64,000 nucleotides of DNA from Burkholderiales bacterium (GCA_028868305.1 JAGWUS010000009.1:19316-83315); one strand, 5' to 3'. Positions 14,942-23,030 are shown, counted from the first letter of the stretch. The notes: generated by a model not told the origin, from the sequence alone. Numbers and translations: made by a program.

Positions 14942-16424
14942 AATGCTGACATGCAATGGCGCCCTGCCGCAAACTGAGCCGGTTCGCAGCACTGGTGTTG
15001 GCCTGCCCAATCTGGGCGATGGCAGCGATATGACCCCCAGCGCCGAGCGCCGTCTGGGTGACCGCATAGCCCGCGAGTTGTACCGGGACCCGGACTACAT
15101 CGATGACCCTGTCATCATGGAATACGTCCAGGGTATATGGCAGCCTCTGCTGGCTGCGGCGCGTTTGCGTGGCGAGTTGCCCCCCGAGTTGGACAGGGCC
15201 TACGCGTGGGAAGTATTGCTGAGCAAAGACCGCACAGTCAATGCGTTTGCTCTGCCCGGTGCTTACCTGGGGCTGCACCTGGGGCTGGTGAGTGTGGTGT
15301 CGAGCCGCGATGAGCTGGCATCGGTGCTGGCGCATGAACTCAGCCACGTGACCCAGCGCCACATTGCACGGTTGTTGACCCGCCAAAGCGCCCAGACACC
15401 CTGGATGATGGGGGCCACGATTCTGGCGGTGCTGGCGGCCAGTAAAAGCGCGGGTGCAGCCAATGCCGTCATCGTGGGCGGGCAGGCACTGGCAGCGCAG
15501 AACCAGCTGAATTTCTCGCGCGACATGGAGCGTGAGGCCGACCGGGTGGGTTATGGCGTCATGACGCAGGCGGGCTTTGCTCCGCAGGCCTTTGTTTCCA
15601 TGTTCGAGAAGCTGCAGCAGGCTGCGCGGCTCAATGACAACGGCAACTTCCCCTATTTGCGAAGCCACCCGCTGACCACAGAACGCATGGCCGACATGCA
15701 GGCGCGCATTCCCGTTACGGATGGCAGGACATCCAGCGCCTTGACCATGGAGCATGCCCAGATCGCCGCGCGAGCCAGGGTGCTTTCCAATGGCAACGTG
15801 GATGCTTTGCGCAACTGGGCCGGCGAAGTGGAGCCAGCCCGGCTGGCCCGCCTCACGCCGGCGGCGCAGGCTGGTGCCCTGTATGGCGCAGCATTGGCGG
15901 CGGGCAAGCTGCGTGATTTCACTGCCGCCCAGGCCCTCATGGTGCGTCTGGAGGGCATGGTGGCCGGCAACCCAGCTGCCACGCGCCTGACCCGCCTGCT
16001 GGAAGCCGAGCTGGCGCTGGCGCAGGATGTGCCCGCCAGGGCGCTGCAAATCCTTCAGAGCCAGCCGGAGGGGGGGCGAGCCGTGCAGTTGCTGCAGGCG
16101 CAGGCGGCGGTGATGGCAGGCCAGGCTGCGCAGGCCACACAGAGCCTGCAGACCTGGCTGGTCGATCACCCGCGCGATGCCATGGGTTGGCAATTGCTGG
16201 CTTCCGCCTATGCGGCACAAGGCAAGAGTCTGAGTGCTGTCCGCGCCGAAGCGGAAGTCAACATTGTGCAAATGGACTATGCCGCCGCGCTCACGCGGCT
16301 GAAGGCCGCTCAGGACCTGGCGCGCAAGGGCACAGGGGCTGGTGACTACATCGAGGCGTCCATCGTTGACACCCGTACGCGGCAGGTGGAACTATGGATT
16401 CGGGAACAGGCGCTCGAGCGCTGA
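14892..16424 (+). CDS. M48-family metalloprotease with TPR-like C-terminus (BepA-like)
   Basis: The 510-residue protein starts with a GTG and a signal-peptide-like stretch (MLPTRIRIAQAAIVCIAM). The zinc site is HELSH (148-152), with the third ligand in the later segment MEREADRVGYGVM. The C-terminal half is helical and Ala/Leu-rich, consistent with tetratricopeptide repeats, as in BepA, a periplasmic protease and chaperone for outer-membrane proteins. The first 17 codons lie inside a copy of a dispersed 49-bp repeat (14891-14941). An ATG at 14943 would remove the signal peptide, so the GTG is preferred. The 3' end overlaps the convergent gene at 16392 by 33 bases. Confidence 0.88.
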   Translation: MLPTRIRIAQAAIVCIAMLTCNGALPQTEPVRSTGVGLPNLGDGSDMTPSAERRLGDRIARELYRDPDYIDDPVIMEYVQGIWQPLLAAARLRGELPPELDRAYAWEVLLSKDRTVNAFALPGAYLGLHLGLVSVVSSRDELASVLAHELSHVTQRHIARLLTRQSAQTPWMMGATILAVLAASKSAGAANAVIVGGQALAAQNQLNFSRDMEREADRVGYGVMTQAGFAPQAFVSMFEKLQQAARLNDNGNFPYLRSHPLTTERMADMQARIPVTDGRTSSALTMEHAQIAARARVLSNGNVDALRNWAGEVEPARLARLTPAAQAGALYGAALAAGKLRDFTAAQALMVRLEGMVAGNPAATRLTRLLEAELALAQDVPARALQILQSQPEGGRAVQLLQAQAAVMAGQAAQATQSLQTWLVDHPRDAMGWQLLASAYAAQGKSLSAVRAEAEVNIVQMDYAAALTRLKAAQDLARKGTGAGDYIEASIVDTRTRQVELWIREQALER

Positions 16425-16745
16425 GTTGACCACCAAGCCCAGCACGGTGTAGATCAGAGAGCCAATCAGTGCAGCGGTGAAACCCTGCACCTGAAAACCA
16501 TCCAGAATACCCGCGGCGGACCAGAACATCAGCGCGTTGATGACGAACAGGAACAGGCCCAGTGTCAGCATGGTCACTGGCAGCGTCAACACCACCAGAA
16601 CCGGGCGCAGGATCGCGTTGAACAAGCCGATGACCAGCGCCGCAATCAGCGCAGAAGAAAAACTCTGCACCACCACCCCGCTGTAGAGGTGGGCCACTGC
16701 CAACAGGGCGGCTGCGCTCAGCAGCCATTTTGCAAGTAGTTTCAT
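16392..16745 (-). CDS. Phage-holin-family IV (DUF360/MembrFam) small membrane protein
   Basis: The 117-residue protein has four hydrophobic segments and family-like stretches: FSSALIAALVIGLFNAILRPVL, LTLPVTMLTLGLF and VINALMFW. It resembles the widespread 'phage holin family 4' inner-membrane proteins, which are not tied to prophage. The ATG at 16745 is chosen because the protein MKLLAKWLLSAAALL starts there; the frame extends 20 codons further without typical sequence. The function is unknown. It overlaps the M48 protease 3' end tail to tail. Confidence 0.8.
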   Translation of the reverse strand: MKLLAKWLLSAAALLAVAHLYSGVVVQSFSSALIAALVIGLFNAILRPVLVVLTLPVTMLTLGLFLFVINALMFWSAAGILDGFQVQGFTAALIGSLIYTVLGLVVNSALERLFPNP

Positions 16746-16768
16746 GGGTGCAGCATAGCACCCACCCG

Positions 16769-17473
16769 TTACAGTTCGGCAGGTTTTGTAGAGCGTTGAC
16801 TCCACCAGCCGGCCAGCAGGACACCGGTCACTGCGACGGCGTACAAGCCCCAGCGGGCGATGGTTTGCATGTCTGCACCGGTGTCGGCAGCCCCACCAAA
16901 AATACTACTTAGCAGGGGCTCACTGACGATCATCTTGGCTGCAGTAAAGGCCAGCACGGCAGAGCCCAACTGGATGATGGCCGGAAAACGGTCCACCAGC
17001 TTGAGCACCACTGAGCTGCCAAACACCACAATGGGCACACTCACCAGCAGGCCAATGATGACCAGGTCAAACGAGCCGTGCGCTGCGCCGGCCACGCCCA
17101 GCACGTTGTCCACACCCATCAGGGCGTCGGCCACGATGATGGTCTTCATGGCGCCCCAGAAAGTGTTGGCCATCGGGCCATCATGCTCCCCCTCGCCCTG
17201 GTTTGCCAGCAGCTTGTAGGCAATCCACACCAGGCCCAGCCCGCCAACGAGCATCAATCCCGGAATTTTGAGTAGCCACACCACGCCAACGGTCATGACA
17301 GAGCGCACGACGATGGCGCCCACTGTGCCCCAGACAATGGCTTTTTGTTTGAGATGGGCCGGCAGGTTGCGTGCGGCCAGCGCGATCACGATGGCGTTGT
17401 CGCCAGCGAGGACCAGGTCAATGAGAATGATGGCGAGCAGAGCAGACCACCAGGGAGCAGACATAAATTCCAT
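16769..17473 (-). CDS. TerC/YjbE-family membrane protein under a manganese riboswitch
   Basis: The 234-residue protein has about seven membrane segments, with IDLVLAGDNAIVIALAARNL and ADALMGVDNVLGVAGAAHG as the two acidic family motifs. It is a paralogue of the product at 1113-1796. Relatives export Mn(II). Its leader (17586-17710) is a yybP-ykoY manganese aptamer, so expression should rise when manganese is high. The ATG at 17473 (MEFMSAPWW) follows GGAA; the alternative at 17464 is three codons in. The longer frame to 17548 would run into the riboswitch leader and is rejected. Confidence 0.9.
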   Translation of the reverse strand: MEFMSAPWWSALLAIILIDLVLAGDNAIVIALAARNLPAHLKQKAIVWGTVGAIVVRSVMTVGVVWLLKIPGLMLVGGLGLVWIAYKLLANQGEGEHDGPMANTFWGAMKTIIVADALMGVDNVLGVAGAAHGSFDLVIIGLLVSVPIVVFGSSVVLKLVDRFPAIIQLGSAVLAFTAAKMIVSEPLLSSIFGGAADTGADMQTIARWGLYAVAVTGVLLAGWWSQRSTKPAEL

Positions 17474-17585
17474 AAGAATTTCCAGGTTCAGGACACTTGA
17501 TTCCCGAAACCTGCGCTGTTCGATATGAGTTTGGGGCACTGTGGGCACCGCAAGCGCACTTCGATCCAGCCGGAGTCGGGCTGCA

Positions 17586-17710
17586 ATCGAAGGTCTTGCT
17601 CAGTCTGGCGGATGTCCACCAGACCCAACAAGCCGGAAGCCTGGGCTTCGTACTGACGACTTGCTGTTGACCGTTGCAAACGGCAACGGGCGGGAGCTAC
17701 TCCCCTTCGC
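17586..17710 (-). ncRNA. yybP-ykoY manganese riboswitch
   Basis: On the minus strand the aptamer opens with GAAGGGGAGTAGCT (17709 to 17696) and closes with GCAAGACCTTCG (ends 17588). These are the conserved 5' and 3' elements of the family. P1 pairs CGAAGG (17704-17709) with CCTTCG (17588-17593). The internal helices GCCGTTTGCAACGG and GTCTGGTGGACATCCGCCAGAC are clear hairpins, and CGTCAGTACG is typical. It lies 113 bases before the TerC-family start. A later stem, 17483-17488 with 17508-17513, touches the ribosome site and may be the expression platform. This accounts for the 332-base gap, in which I see no gene. Confidence 0.9.
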
Positions 17711-17805
17711 ACCACCATTGCACCACAAAGCCAACAAGCCTTTGGTATGCAGGGTTTTTGGTGGCGCGCGCGACAGGCTATGATGCGCCTCCCCTCAAAG
17801 GCACT

Positions 17806-18237
17806 ATGGCAGGCATTCACATCACTGACATTGAGTCGGCTATCAACTACTGGCGTGCGCGCGAACCCTCGTCCGACGGCGTGGCTCTCCCAGCGCCCAC
17901 ACGTGCGCTGGCCGAGGTGTATGCACTGCTGGTGTACTACCACGAGACCGAGGCCGACGAGTTCTCCATGCCACCCAAGGCACTGGCCGCCTGGCTGGAG
18001 TGGTACCGCAGCACACCCGATACGCCCTGCATTGCCATTTGCTCCACCAGCCAGGGCGATGAAGAGTGCAAGGGCTGTGGTCGCAGCTTCTCCGAGGTGC
18101 AGTTGTGGACCGAAATGCGGCCAGCCGAGAAACGGGCGACCTGGCGGCGCATCACGCAGGAAGGGACAGCATGGCGGTTCAACAAATATGCCGAACGCGC
18201 CGCCGAAGGTGCACCGAATTTGCTACCAAATCAATAG
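17806..18237 (+). CDS. DUF3717-DUF1289 fusion protein
   Basis: The 143-residue protein joins two small domains. Residues 1-55 (MAGIHITDIESAINYWRARE…) fit DUF3717, found mainly in Burkholderiales. Residues 65-120 (TPCIAICSTSQGDEECKGCGRSFSEVQLW … WRRI) fit DUF1289, with four cysteines that could bind a metal. The last codons and the TAG stop lie in a copy of the dispersed 49-bp repeat (18222-18272), so the original C-terminus may have been replaced. The ATG at 17806 is the first that fits the domain. Function is unknown. Confidence 0.75.
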   Translation: MAGIHITDIESAINYWRAREPSSDGVALPAPTRALAEVYALLVYYHETEADEFSMPPKALAAWLEWYRSTPDTPCIAICSTSQGDEECKGCGRSFSEVQLWTEMRPAEKRATWRRITQEGTAWRFNKYAERAAEGAPNLLPNQ

Positions 18238-18272
18238 CTGTTTGCGCAAGTTCTGTGCGGGTTTCAGGCTGA
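18222..18272 (+). repeat. Dispersed 49-bp repeat, copy 2
   Basis: GCTACCAAATCAATAGC followed by TGTTTGCGCA. The copy overlaps the final codons and supplies the stop codon of the DUF3717-DUF1289 gene, then runs into the gap before convergent yaeQ. Confidence 0.85.
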
Positions 18273-18280
18273 TTTGACGA

Positions 18281-18841
18281 CTATTTCCAGCGAATCAGCT
18301 CGATGTCCACTGCGTTGGCCGCATCGCCCAGCGTCAGCACGTTTTCCTGAATGGTGGCCTGCAACTGCATGCTGCGTTGCGCCAGCTGAGCCAGCGCCTG
18401 CGAGGTGGCGGACGGAAGGCGCCACACCTGCAGCTTGTCCAGCCGGCTGAGTTTGTTCTGGATGCCCTTCCACCAGATGTCGGCGGAGTGGGCAAAGCAG
18501 TACAACAGCACCGCGTCGGCCTTGTTGCAGGCCTTGCTAATTGGCTTTTCTTCGGGCTGACCCACCTCGATCCACAGGCGCTTGTGGCCGGTGAAGTCGG
18601 TGAGCGATACATCTGGGTCTTCCACGTCCGACAGGCCCGCGCCAAATGCCAGCGTGCCGTCGCCATTGCACTCGCTTTGCAGCTTGTAGGCGTTCAGCGC
18701 CAGCGCCACCAGGCGCACCATCATGCGTTCGTCGGTCTCGCTGGGGTGGCGGGCCAGGGTCAGCGCATGGTCGGCGTAGTAGCTGTGGTCAATGTCTGCA
18801 ATCTGCAGGTTGGCCTTGTAGATGGTGGATTTAAGCGCCAT
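18281..18841 (-). CDS. yaeQ: YaeQ family protein
   Basis: The 186-residue product matches YaeQ in length and sequence: MALKSTIYKANLQIADIDHSYY at the start, TLARHPSETDERMMVRLVALAL, WIEVGQP and a C-terminus ending VDIELIRW. YaeQ has a PD-(D/E)XK-nuclease-like fold and was linked to suppression of rfaH defects; its role is unclear. Its ATG shares one base with the purB stop (TGATG), so the two are translationally coupled. Confidence 0.93.
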   Translation of the reverse strand: MALKSTIYKANLQIADIDHSYYADHALTLARHPSETDERMMVRLVALALNAYKLQSECNGDGTLAFGAGLSDVEDPDVSLTDFTGHKRLWIEVGQPEEKPISKACNKADAVLLYCFAHSADIWWKGIQNKLSRLDKLQVWRLPSATSQALAQLAQRSMQLQATIQENVLTLGDAANAVDIELIRWK

Positions 18842-20220
18842 CAGACGCGTTTCGCAAGTTCGGAGGCCTTACCTGTGTAGCTACCGGGCGTCATCGCCAG
18901 CAGGCGGTCTTTTTCGCTCTGGGGCAGGTCCAGCCCGGCGATAAAGCCCTGCATGAGCTCGCGCGTCATGGCCGCGCCGCGGGTGAACTTCTTGAGTTGC
19001 TCGTACGGTTGGGGCAGGCCAAAGCGGCGCATCACGGTCTGGATCGGTTCGGCCAGCACTTCCCAGGAAGCGTCCAGGTCTTCGGCAATGGCCACCTCAT
19101 TGATTTCCAGTTTGTTCAGGCCGGTCATCAGTGAGCTGTAGGCCAGCACTGCGTAGCCTAATGCCACACCGATATTGCGCAGTACGGTGGAGTCGGTCAG
19201 GTCGCGCTGCCAGCGGGAGATCGGCAGCTTTTCGCTCAGGTGGCGCAGCACCGCATTGGCAAGACCCAGATTCCCTTCGGCATTCTCGAAGTCAATCGGG
19301 TTGACTTTGTGCGGCATGGTGGAGGAGCCCACTTCGCCGTCTTTCAGGCGTTGCTTGAAGTAGCCCAGGCTCACATAGCCCCAAATGTCACGACTCAGGT
19401 CGATCAGGATGGTATTGGTGCGCGCCACGGCATCGAACAACTCGGCCATGTAATCGTGCGGTTCGATCTGAATACTGTAGGGCTGAAAAGTCAGGCCCAG
19501 GCCCAGCGGCTCGGGTGTCTCGATGACCTTTTTGCTGAAGGATTCCCAGTCAAAGTCGGGCCAGGCGCTCAGGTGGGCGTTGTAGTTGCCCACGGCGCCA
19601 TTCATCTTAGCCAGCATCTTGATGGAAGCAATGCGGTCACAAGCTGTCTGCAGGCGTACCACCACGTTGGCGATCTCCTTGCCCACGGTAGTGGGGCTGG
19701 CGGTTTGACCATGGGTGCGGCTGAGCATGGGCACGTCGGCGTAAGCATGGGCCATGTCGCGCAGCTTCAGGCTGATCTTGTCCAGCGCCGGCAATACAAC
19801 GACGTCTCGCGAGGAGCGCAGTTGCAGGGCATGGCTGGTGTTGTTGATGTCTTCGCTGGTGCAGGCAAAGTGCACAAATTCGCTGGCGTGTTCCAGTTCA
19901 GGCCGCGCTTCGAATTTTGATTTGATCCAGTATTCCACCGCTTTCACGTCATGGTTGGTGGTCTTCTCGATGACCTTGATGGCTTCGCCATCCGCTTCCG
20001 AAAAGTTCTTCACCAGGCCCAGCAAGTAAGTACGTGCTCCGGGGCTGAGGGGCTTGAATTCGGCGAAGCCTGCATCGCTGAGGGCGATGAACCAGGCCAC
20101 TTCCACCTGAACACGGCGGTGCATGTAACCCAGCTCACTGGTGAGGGGGCGCAGGGTGGCGAGCTTGGCGGCATAGCGGCCGTCCAGCGGGGAGAGGGCG
20201 GAAATGGCAGAGAAAGTCAT
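18841..20220 (-). CDS. purB: Adenylosuccinate lyase
   Basis: The 459-residue product carries the fumarase/aspartase superfamily signature GSSTMPHKVNPIDFENAEG, with SRTHGQTASPTTVGKE and the N-terminus ALSPLDGRYA of PurB. It catalyses two steps in purine synthesis, forming AICAR and AMP with release of fumarate. Length and motifs match the Escherichia coli type. The ATG at 20220 is chosen; nine further in-frame codons upstream are not conserved-looking. It is divergent from the GST gene across a 95-base gap and coupled to yaeQ. Confidence 0.97.
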   Translation of the reverse strand: MTFSAISALSPLDGRYAAKLATLRPLTSELGYMHRRVQVEVAWFIALSDAGFAEFKPLSPGARTYLLGLVKNFSEADGEAIKVIEKTTNHDVKAVEYWIKSKFEARPELEHASEFVHFACTSEDINNTSHALQLRSSRDVVVLPALDKISLKLRDMAHAYADVPMLSRTHGQTASPTTVGKEIANVVVRLQTACDRIASIKMLAKMNGAVGNYNAHLSAWPDFDWESFSKKVIETPEPLGLGLTFQPYSIQIEPHDYMAELFDAVARTNTILIDLSRDIWGYVSLGYFKQRLKDGEVGSSTMPHKVNPIDFENAEGNLGLANAVLRHLSEKLPISRWQRDLTDSTVLRNIGVALGYAVLAYSSLMTGLNKLEINEVAIAEDLDASWEVLAEPIQTVMRRFGLPQPYEQLKKFTRGAAMTRELMQGFIAGLDLPQSEKDRLLAMTPGSYTGKASELAKRV

Positions 20221-20315
20221 ACCCGAATTGTAGGTTGTACGCCACAAACTCCCATGGGACCTTGTAGCCGGGACCCTGTGGATAGAATGAAAGCTCCTGA
20301 AACAGCTGCCAGCCC

Positions 20316-20930
20316 ATGAAATTACTCGGATCCACCTCCAGCCCCTATGTACGCAAAGTGCGCGTCGTGATGGCGGAGAAGAAACTCGACTACACCTTTG
20401 TAACCGAGGATGTGTGGAGCGCTGACACCACGATTGCCTTGAGCAATCCGCTGGGCAAGGTGCCCTGCCTGATCATGGAAGGGGCCGAGGCCCTGTTTGA
20501 TTCCCGTGTCATCGTGGAGTATCTCGATACCTTGTCTCCTGTGGGTAAGCTCATCCCCACCGTGGGCCGCGAGCGCGCCGAAGTCAAGACTTGGGAAGCG
20601 CTGGCCGACGGCCTGCTGGATGCGTCCATTCTGGCGCGTATGGAAAGCATCTGGCCCGACCGCACCGAGGCGCAGCGCTGCCAGGCATGGATCGACCGCC
20701 AGATGTCCAAGGTCAGGGCTTCGGTCAAAGCCATGGACCATGGCCTGGGGGACAAGCCTTTTTGCTGTGGCATCCACCTCAGTCTGGCCGATATTTCGGT
20801 GGGCTGTGCGCTGGGCTACCTCGACTTCCGCTTCCCGCAACTGGACTGGCGCTCTGAGTACCCCAGCCTGGTCAAGTTGCACGACAAGCTGATGCAGCGG
20901 ACTAGCTTTACCGACACCGTCCCGCACTGA
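20316..20930 (+). CDS. Glutathione S-transferase family protein (YibF-like)
   Basis: The 204-residue protein has an N-terminal thioredoxin-like GST domain: MKLLGSTSSPYVRKVRV, NPLGKVPCLIM and FDSRVIVEYLD for glutathione binding (about residues 1-78). An all-helical C-terminal domain follows, with SLADISVGCALGYLDFRFP. It probably conjugates or reduces a substrate with glutathione, and the substrate is unknown. It is followed within 4 bases by a 10-bp hairpin. Confidence 0.9.
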   Translation: MKLLGSTSSPYVRKVRVVMAEKKLDYTFVTEDVWSADTTIALSNPLGKVPCLIMEGAEALFDSRVIVEYLDTLSPVGKLIPTVGRERAEVKTWEALADGLLDASILARMESIWPDRTEAQRCQAWIDRQMSKVRASVKAMDHGLGDKPFCCGIHLSLADISVGCALGYLDFRFPQLDWRSEYPSLVKLHDKLMQRTSFTDTVPH

Positions 20931-20933
20931 TGG

Positions 20934-20957
20934 GTAAGCACCAGGAGTGGTGCTTAC
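20934..20957. terminator. Hairpin after the GST gene, terminator-like without T run
   Basis: GTAAGCACCA (20934-20943), loop GGAG, and TGGTGCTTAC (20948-20957) form a perfect 10-bp stem. No U-tract follows, so it may stabilise the 3' end or act as a weak terminator. Confidence 0.5.
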
Positions 20958-20991
20958 ATAGGTTTACACAAATTGGCTCGCCACTGGCAGT

Positions 20992-21012
20992 GACTGCACG
21001 TACAGTGCAGTC
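20992..21012 (+). promoter_or_regulatory. Hairpin immediately before the zinc-ribbon gene start
   Basis: GACTGCAC (20992-20999), loop GTACA, and GTGCAGTC (21005-21012) form a perfect 8-bp stem ending 3 bases before the ATG at 21016. No Shine-Dalgarno sequence is visible, so the stem occupies the place where one should be. It could be a protein-binding operator or a translational control structure. Confidence 0.5.
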
Positions 21013-21015
21013 ATC

Positions 21016-21222
21016 ATGGCGAACTACAAAACGATCTACAAGTGCCGCGACTGCGGTTGCACCAGCTACCAACCTGTGATTGGTCGTGCGCAGAGCGGCG
21101 CCCTGCTGCCCACCGGGCAGTACAAGTGCACAGGATGCCGCAACGTGTTTGACACCATTCGAGAATGGTGGGAACCACGGCGCAACGTCGAGTTCCAGCC
21201 CAGCCGTTTCTCCAACGCTTGA
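21016..21222 (+). CDS. Small zinc-ribbon protein
   Basis: The 68-residue protein has two CxxC pairs (YKCRDCGC near residue 10 and YKCTGCRNVF near residue 40), which should hold one zinc ion. The last 20 residues are basic and aromatic. I do not recognise a named family. There is no ribosome site; a hairpin lies directly before the ATG. It is transcribed away from the convergent SnoaL-like gene. Confidence 0.7.
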   Translation: MANYKTIYKCRDCGCTSYQPVIGRAQSGALLPTGQYKCTGCRNVFDTIREWWEPRRNVEFQPSRFSNA

Positions 21223-21256
21223 GCGTTTCCCGCCTAGTGGGTGTTTCAGCTATTGG

Positions 21257-21715
21257 CTAGCTATTCGCGCGCTTCTTCAGCCAGTGCATCAGGCTGCCGA
21301 TCCAGGGCAGCTTCTCATAGAGTTCTTCGGCAGCATCCCAATAGTCTCTATGTAGGGTGACCAGCCCGGCGTCCGAGAACACCAGGTGGCTTGAACCCAG
21401 GATCAACTGTTCTTCGTCCTTTTTAAAGTTACGAAATCTGAACCGGAACTCCCAGGTCAGAAAGCACTGGTTGCCCTGCACGATCCGTTCCTGGACCACA
21501 AAGCGCGGCGAGTCCAGTGCCACAAACATGTGGTTGAAGATCTTCTGGATTGCCGGCAACCCGGTGACATCGTTGAACGGATCCTTGAACCTTGCCTGTG
21601 GCGCGTAGAAGCGCGGCATGTCTGCCACGGAGGCAGGCGTCAGGCCCTCAAAATACGCCACCAGGCGCGCAGCAGGGTCGCTTGTTCCGAGGTCGTAGGC
21701 TGCAGGCAGGTTCAT
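21257..21715 (-). CDS. SnoaL/NTF2-like protein, last gene of the lipid operon
   Basis: The 152-residue protein has an NTF2-fold pattern: AARLVAYFEGLTPASVADMPRFYAPQARFKDPFNDVTG, then FNHMFVAL, and the strand-rich FLTWEFRFRFRN and SSHLVFSDAGLVTLHRDYWD. Such proteins are isomerases, hydratases or binding proteins. It overlaps the SDR gene by 4 bases and ends the eight-gene operon that starts at 28229. Its reaction is unknown. In related clusters a homologue accompanies the SDR. Confidence 0.85.
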   Translation of the reverse strand: MNLPAAYDLGTSDPAARLVAYFEGLTPASVADMPRFYAPQARFKDPFNDVTGLPAIQKIFNHMFVALDSPRFVVQERIVQGNQCFLTWEFRFRFRNFKKDEEQLILGSSHLVFSDAGLVTLHRDYWDAAEELYEKLPWIGSLMHWLKKRANS

Positions 21716-22491
21716 GATGTGGCGCGGCTGACCAGCTGAAAGAATAGACGGTTGGGCAGCATGCGCAGGGCACGCATCCAGAGGGTAAAGCGTTTGGGGA
21801 AATGTATCTCGAATGCCCCCTGCGCCCAGCCCTTCATGATGGCCGTTGCCGCTTGCGCCGGTGTCAGCAGGGCCGGCATGGCGAATTCATTGGCAGCGGT
21901 TAGCGGCGTTTGCACGAAACCCGGATTGATGAGGGATACGCCAATACCCTTGTCGTGCAAATCCAGGTACAACGTTTCCGCCAGATTGATCAATGCAGCT
22001 TTGGTTGGACCATACGCCAGGCTGTTGGGCAGACCACGGTAGCCGGCGACGCTACCGACCAGGCTGATATGCCCCTGCCGACGTGCCAGAAGCGCAGGCA
22101 GAACCGATTCGAGAACATGGATGGCGCCGTGGTAATTCACCTCCATATGGCGCAACATGTTGCCAACATCCAGGGCAACGGCGCGCATGGCCTTGTAGTG
22201 ACCTGCGCAATACACCACGCAGTCCAGCGGGCCCTGGGCCAGCAGCGTCTGGGCGGCCATTCTGACAGCTGCACGATCGGTGGCATCCAGTGCCAGTGCC
22301 AGGCTACCAGGGTGGTGGACAACAAACGCTTCCAGTAGTGCAGCGTTACGTGCGGAGACGACAACCCTGGCCCCCGCCGCGTGCAATGACTGGGCAGTGG
22401 CCAGCCCAATTCCGCTGGAAGCGCCAACGATCCATACGGTCTTACCGCTCCAATCGATGATCGGTGGATTCAGTGGTGCAAGAAAACTCAT
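21712..22491 (-). CDS. Short-chain dehydrogenase/reductase
   Basis: The 259-residue SDR has the NAD(P)-binding motif WIVGASSGIG (about residues 20-30), the NxxH-like stretch VNYHGAIH and the catalytic YGPTK. The C-terminus ends in a hydrophobic and basic helix, suggesting membrane contact. Both ends overlap neighbours by 4 bases (ATGA), so it is tightly coupled to the DUF3833 and SnoaL-like genes. A role in fatty acid modification is inferred from the cluster. Confidence 0.92.
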   Translation of the reverse strand: MSFLAPLNPPIIDWSGKTVWIVGASSGIGLATAQSLHAAGARVVVSARNAALLEAFVVHHPGSLALALDATDRAAVRMAAQTLLAQGPLDCVVYCAGHYKAMRAVALDVGNMLRHMEVNYHGAIHVLESVLPALLARRQGHISLVGSVAGYRGLPNSLAYGPTKAALINLAETLYLDLHDKGIGVSLINPGFVQTPLTAANEFAMPALLTPAQAATAIMKGWAQGAFEIHFPKRFTLWMRALRMLPNRLFFQLVSRATS

Positions 22492-23030
22492 GACGCGCGC
22501 CTGGTGAATGACAGGGTGACTTCCCCCAGTCGCACGCCAAACTTGGTCATCGTTGCCTTGTTGAGCATGACTGCATCGGTCATCAGGTACATCCAGTCAT
22601 CGAACTGCACCTCAACCACCCTGCTGTCTACCGGCAGACTCAGTGTGTAATTCCAGTGGAACGCGTTGCCACGGGTTTGTCCCTGTGCAATGCCGATCAC
22701 ATCGTCTGCGGTGCCGGTGTAGCGTCCATCCGCGAGTTTCTTGAGGCGCCAGATGCGTTTCTGCTTTGTGCCATCCGAATAGGTGAAGTCTTCATCAAGA
22801 ACCCCCTCGTTACCTTGCCAACTGCAGCGCATCACCACAGTGAAACGTTTGACCACCGTACCCGAGCGGTCGGTGAACACACCGTAAGCGTCCAGTATTC
22901 CGCTGAAATACCGCTGCAGGTCCAGTACCGGTCTTTCGCTGGCGTAGGTGTCGATCTGTTGTGAAGCACAACCCGCGAGCCAGGGTATCACCGCGGCAGT
23001 GGCAGAGTTCAGGAGCAAGCGTCGTTTCAT
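22488..23030 (-). CDS. DUF3833 family lipoprotein
   Basis: The 180-residue protein starts MKRRLLLNSATAAVIPWLAGCAS, with a lipobox LAGC, so it should be lipid-anchored after signal peptidase II. The rest fits DUF3833: LDLQRYFSGILDAYGVFTDRSG, DEDFTYSDG and DGRYTGTADDVIG, a beta-rich, lipocalin-like pattern. The start lies inside the end of the MFS gene (4-base overlap). DUF3833 genes are regular members of FAD-oxidase/cfa clusters, and the function is unknown. Confidence 0.85.
   Translation of the reverse strand: MKRRLLLNSATAAVIPWLAGCASQQIDTYASERPVLDLQRYFSGILDAYGVFTDRSGTVVKRFTVVMRCSWQGNEGVLDEDFTYSDGTKQKRIWRLKKLADGRYTGTADDVIGIAQGQTRGNAFHWNYTLSLPVDSRVVEVQFDDWMYLMTDAVMLNKATMTKFGVRLGEVTLSFTRRAS

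Noticed and set aside
14775..16271. Long minus-strand open frame of 498 codons
   Set aside because: It is antisense to the M48 protease gene; its translation is rich in His, Gln and Arg without domains, as expected from the mirror of GC-rich coding DNA.
16392..16745. Prophage remnant suggested by the holin-family protein
   Set aside because: Members of this holin-named family are ordinary chromosomal membrane proteins and no other phage gene is nearby.
17488..17943. Minus-strand open frame upstream of the second TerC-family gene
   Set aside because: Its 3' half is the manganese riboswitch leader and its 5' half is antisense to the DUF3717 gene.
21240..21275. Possible eighth copy of the 49-bp repeat (GCTAGCCAATAGC on the minus strand)
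   Set aside because: The spacing between GCTA and the AATAGC core is four bases short and the downstream part does not align.
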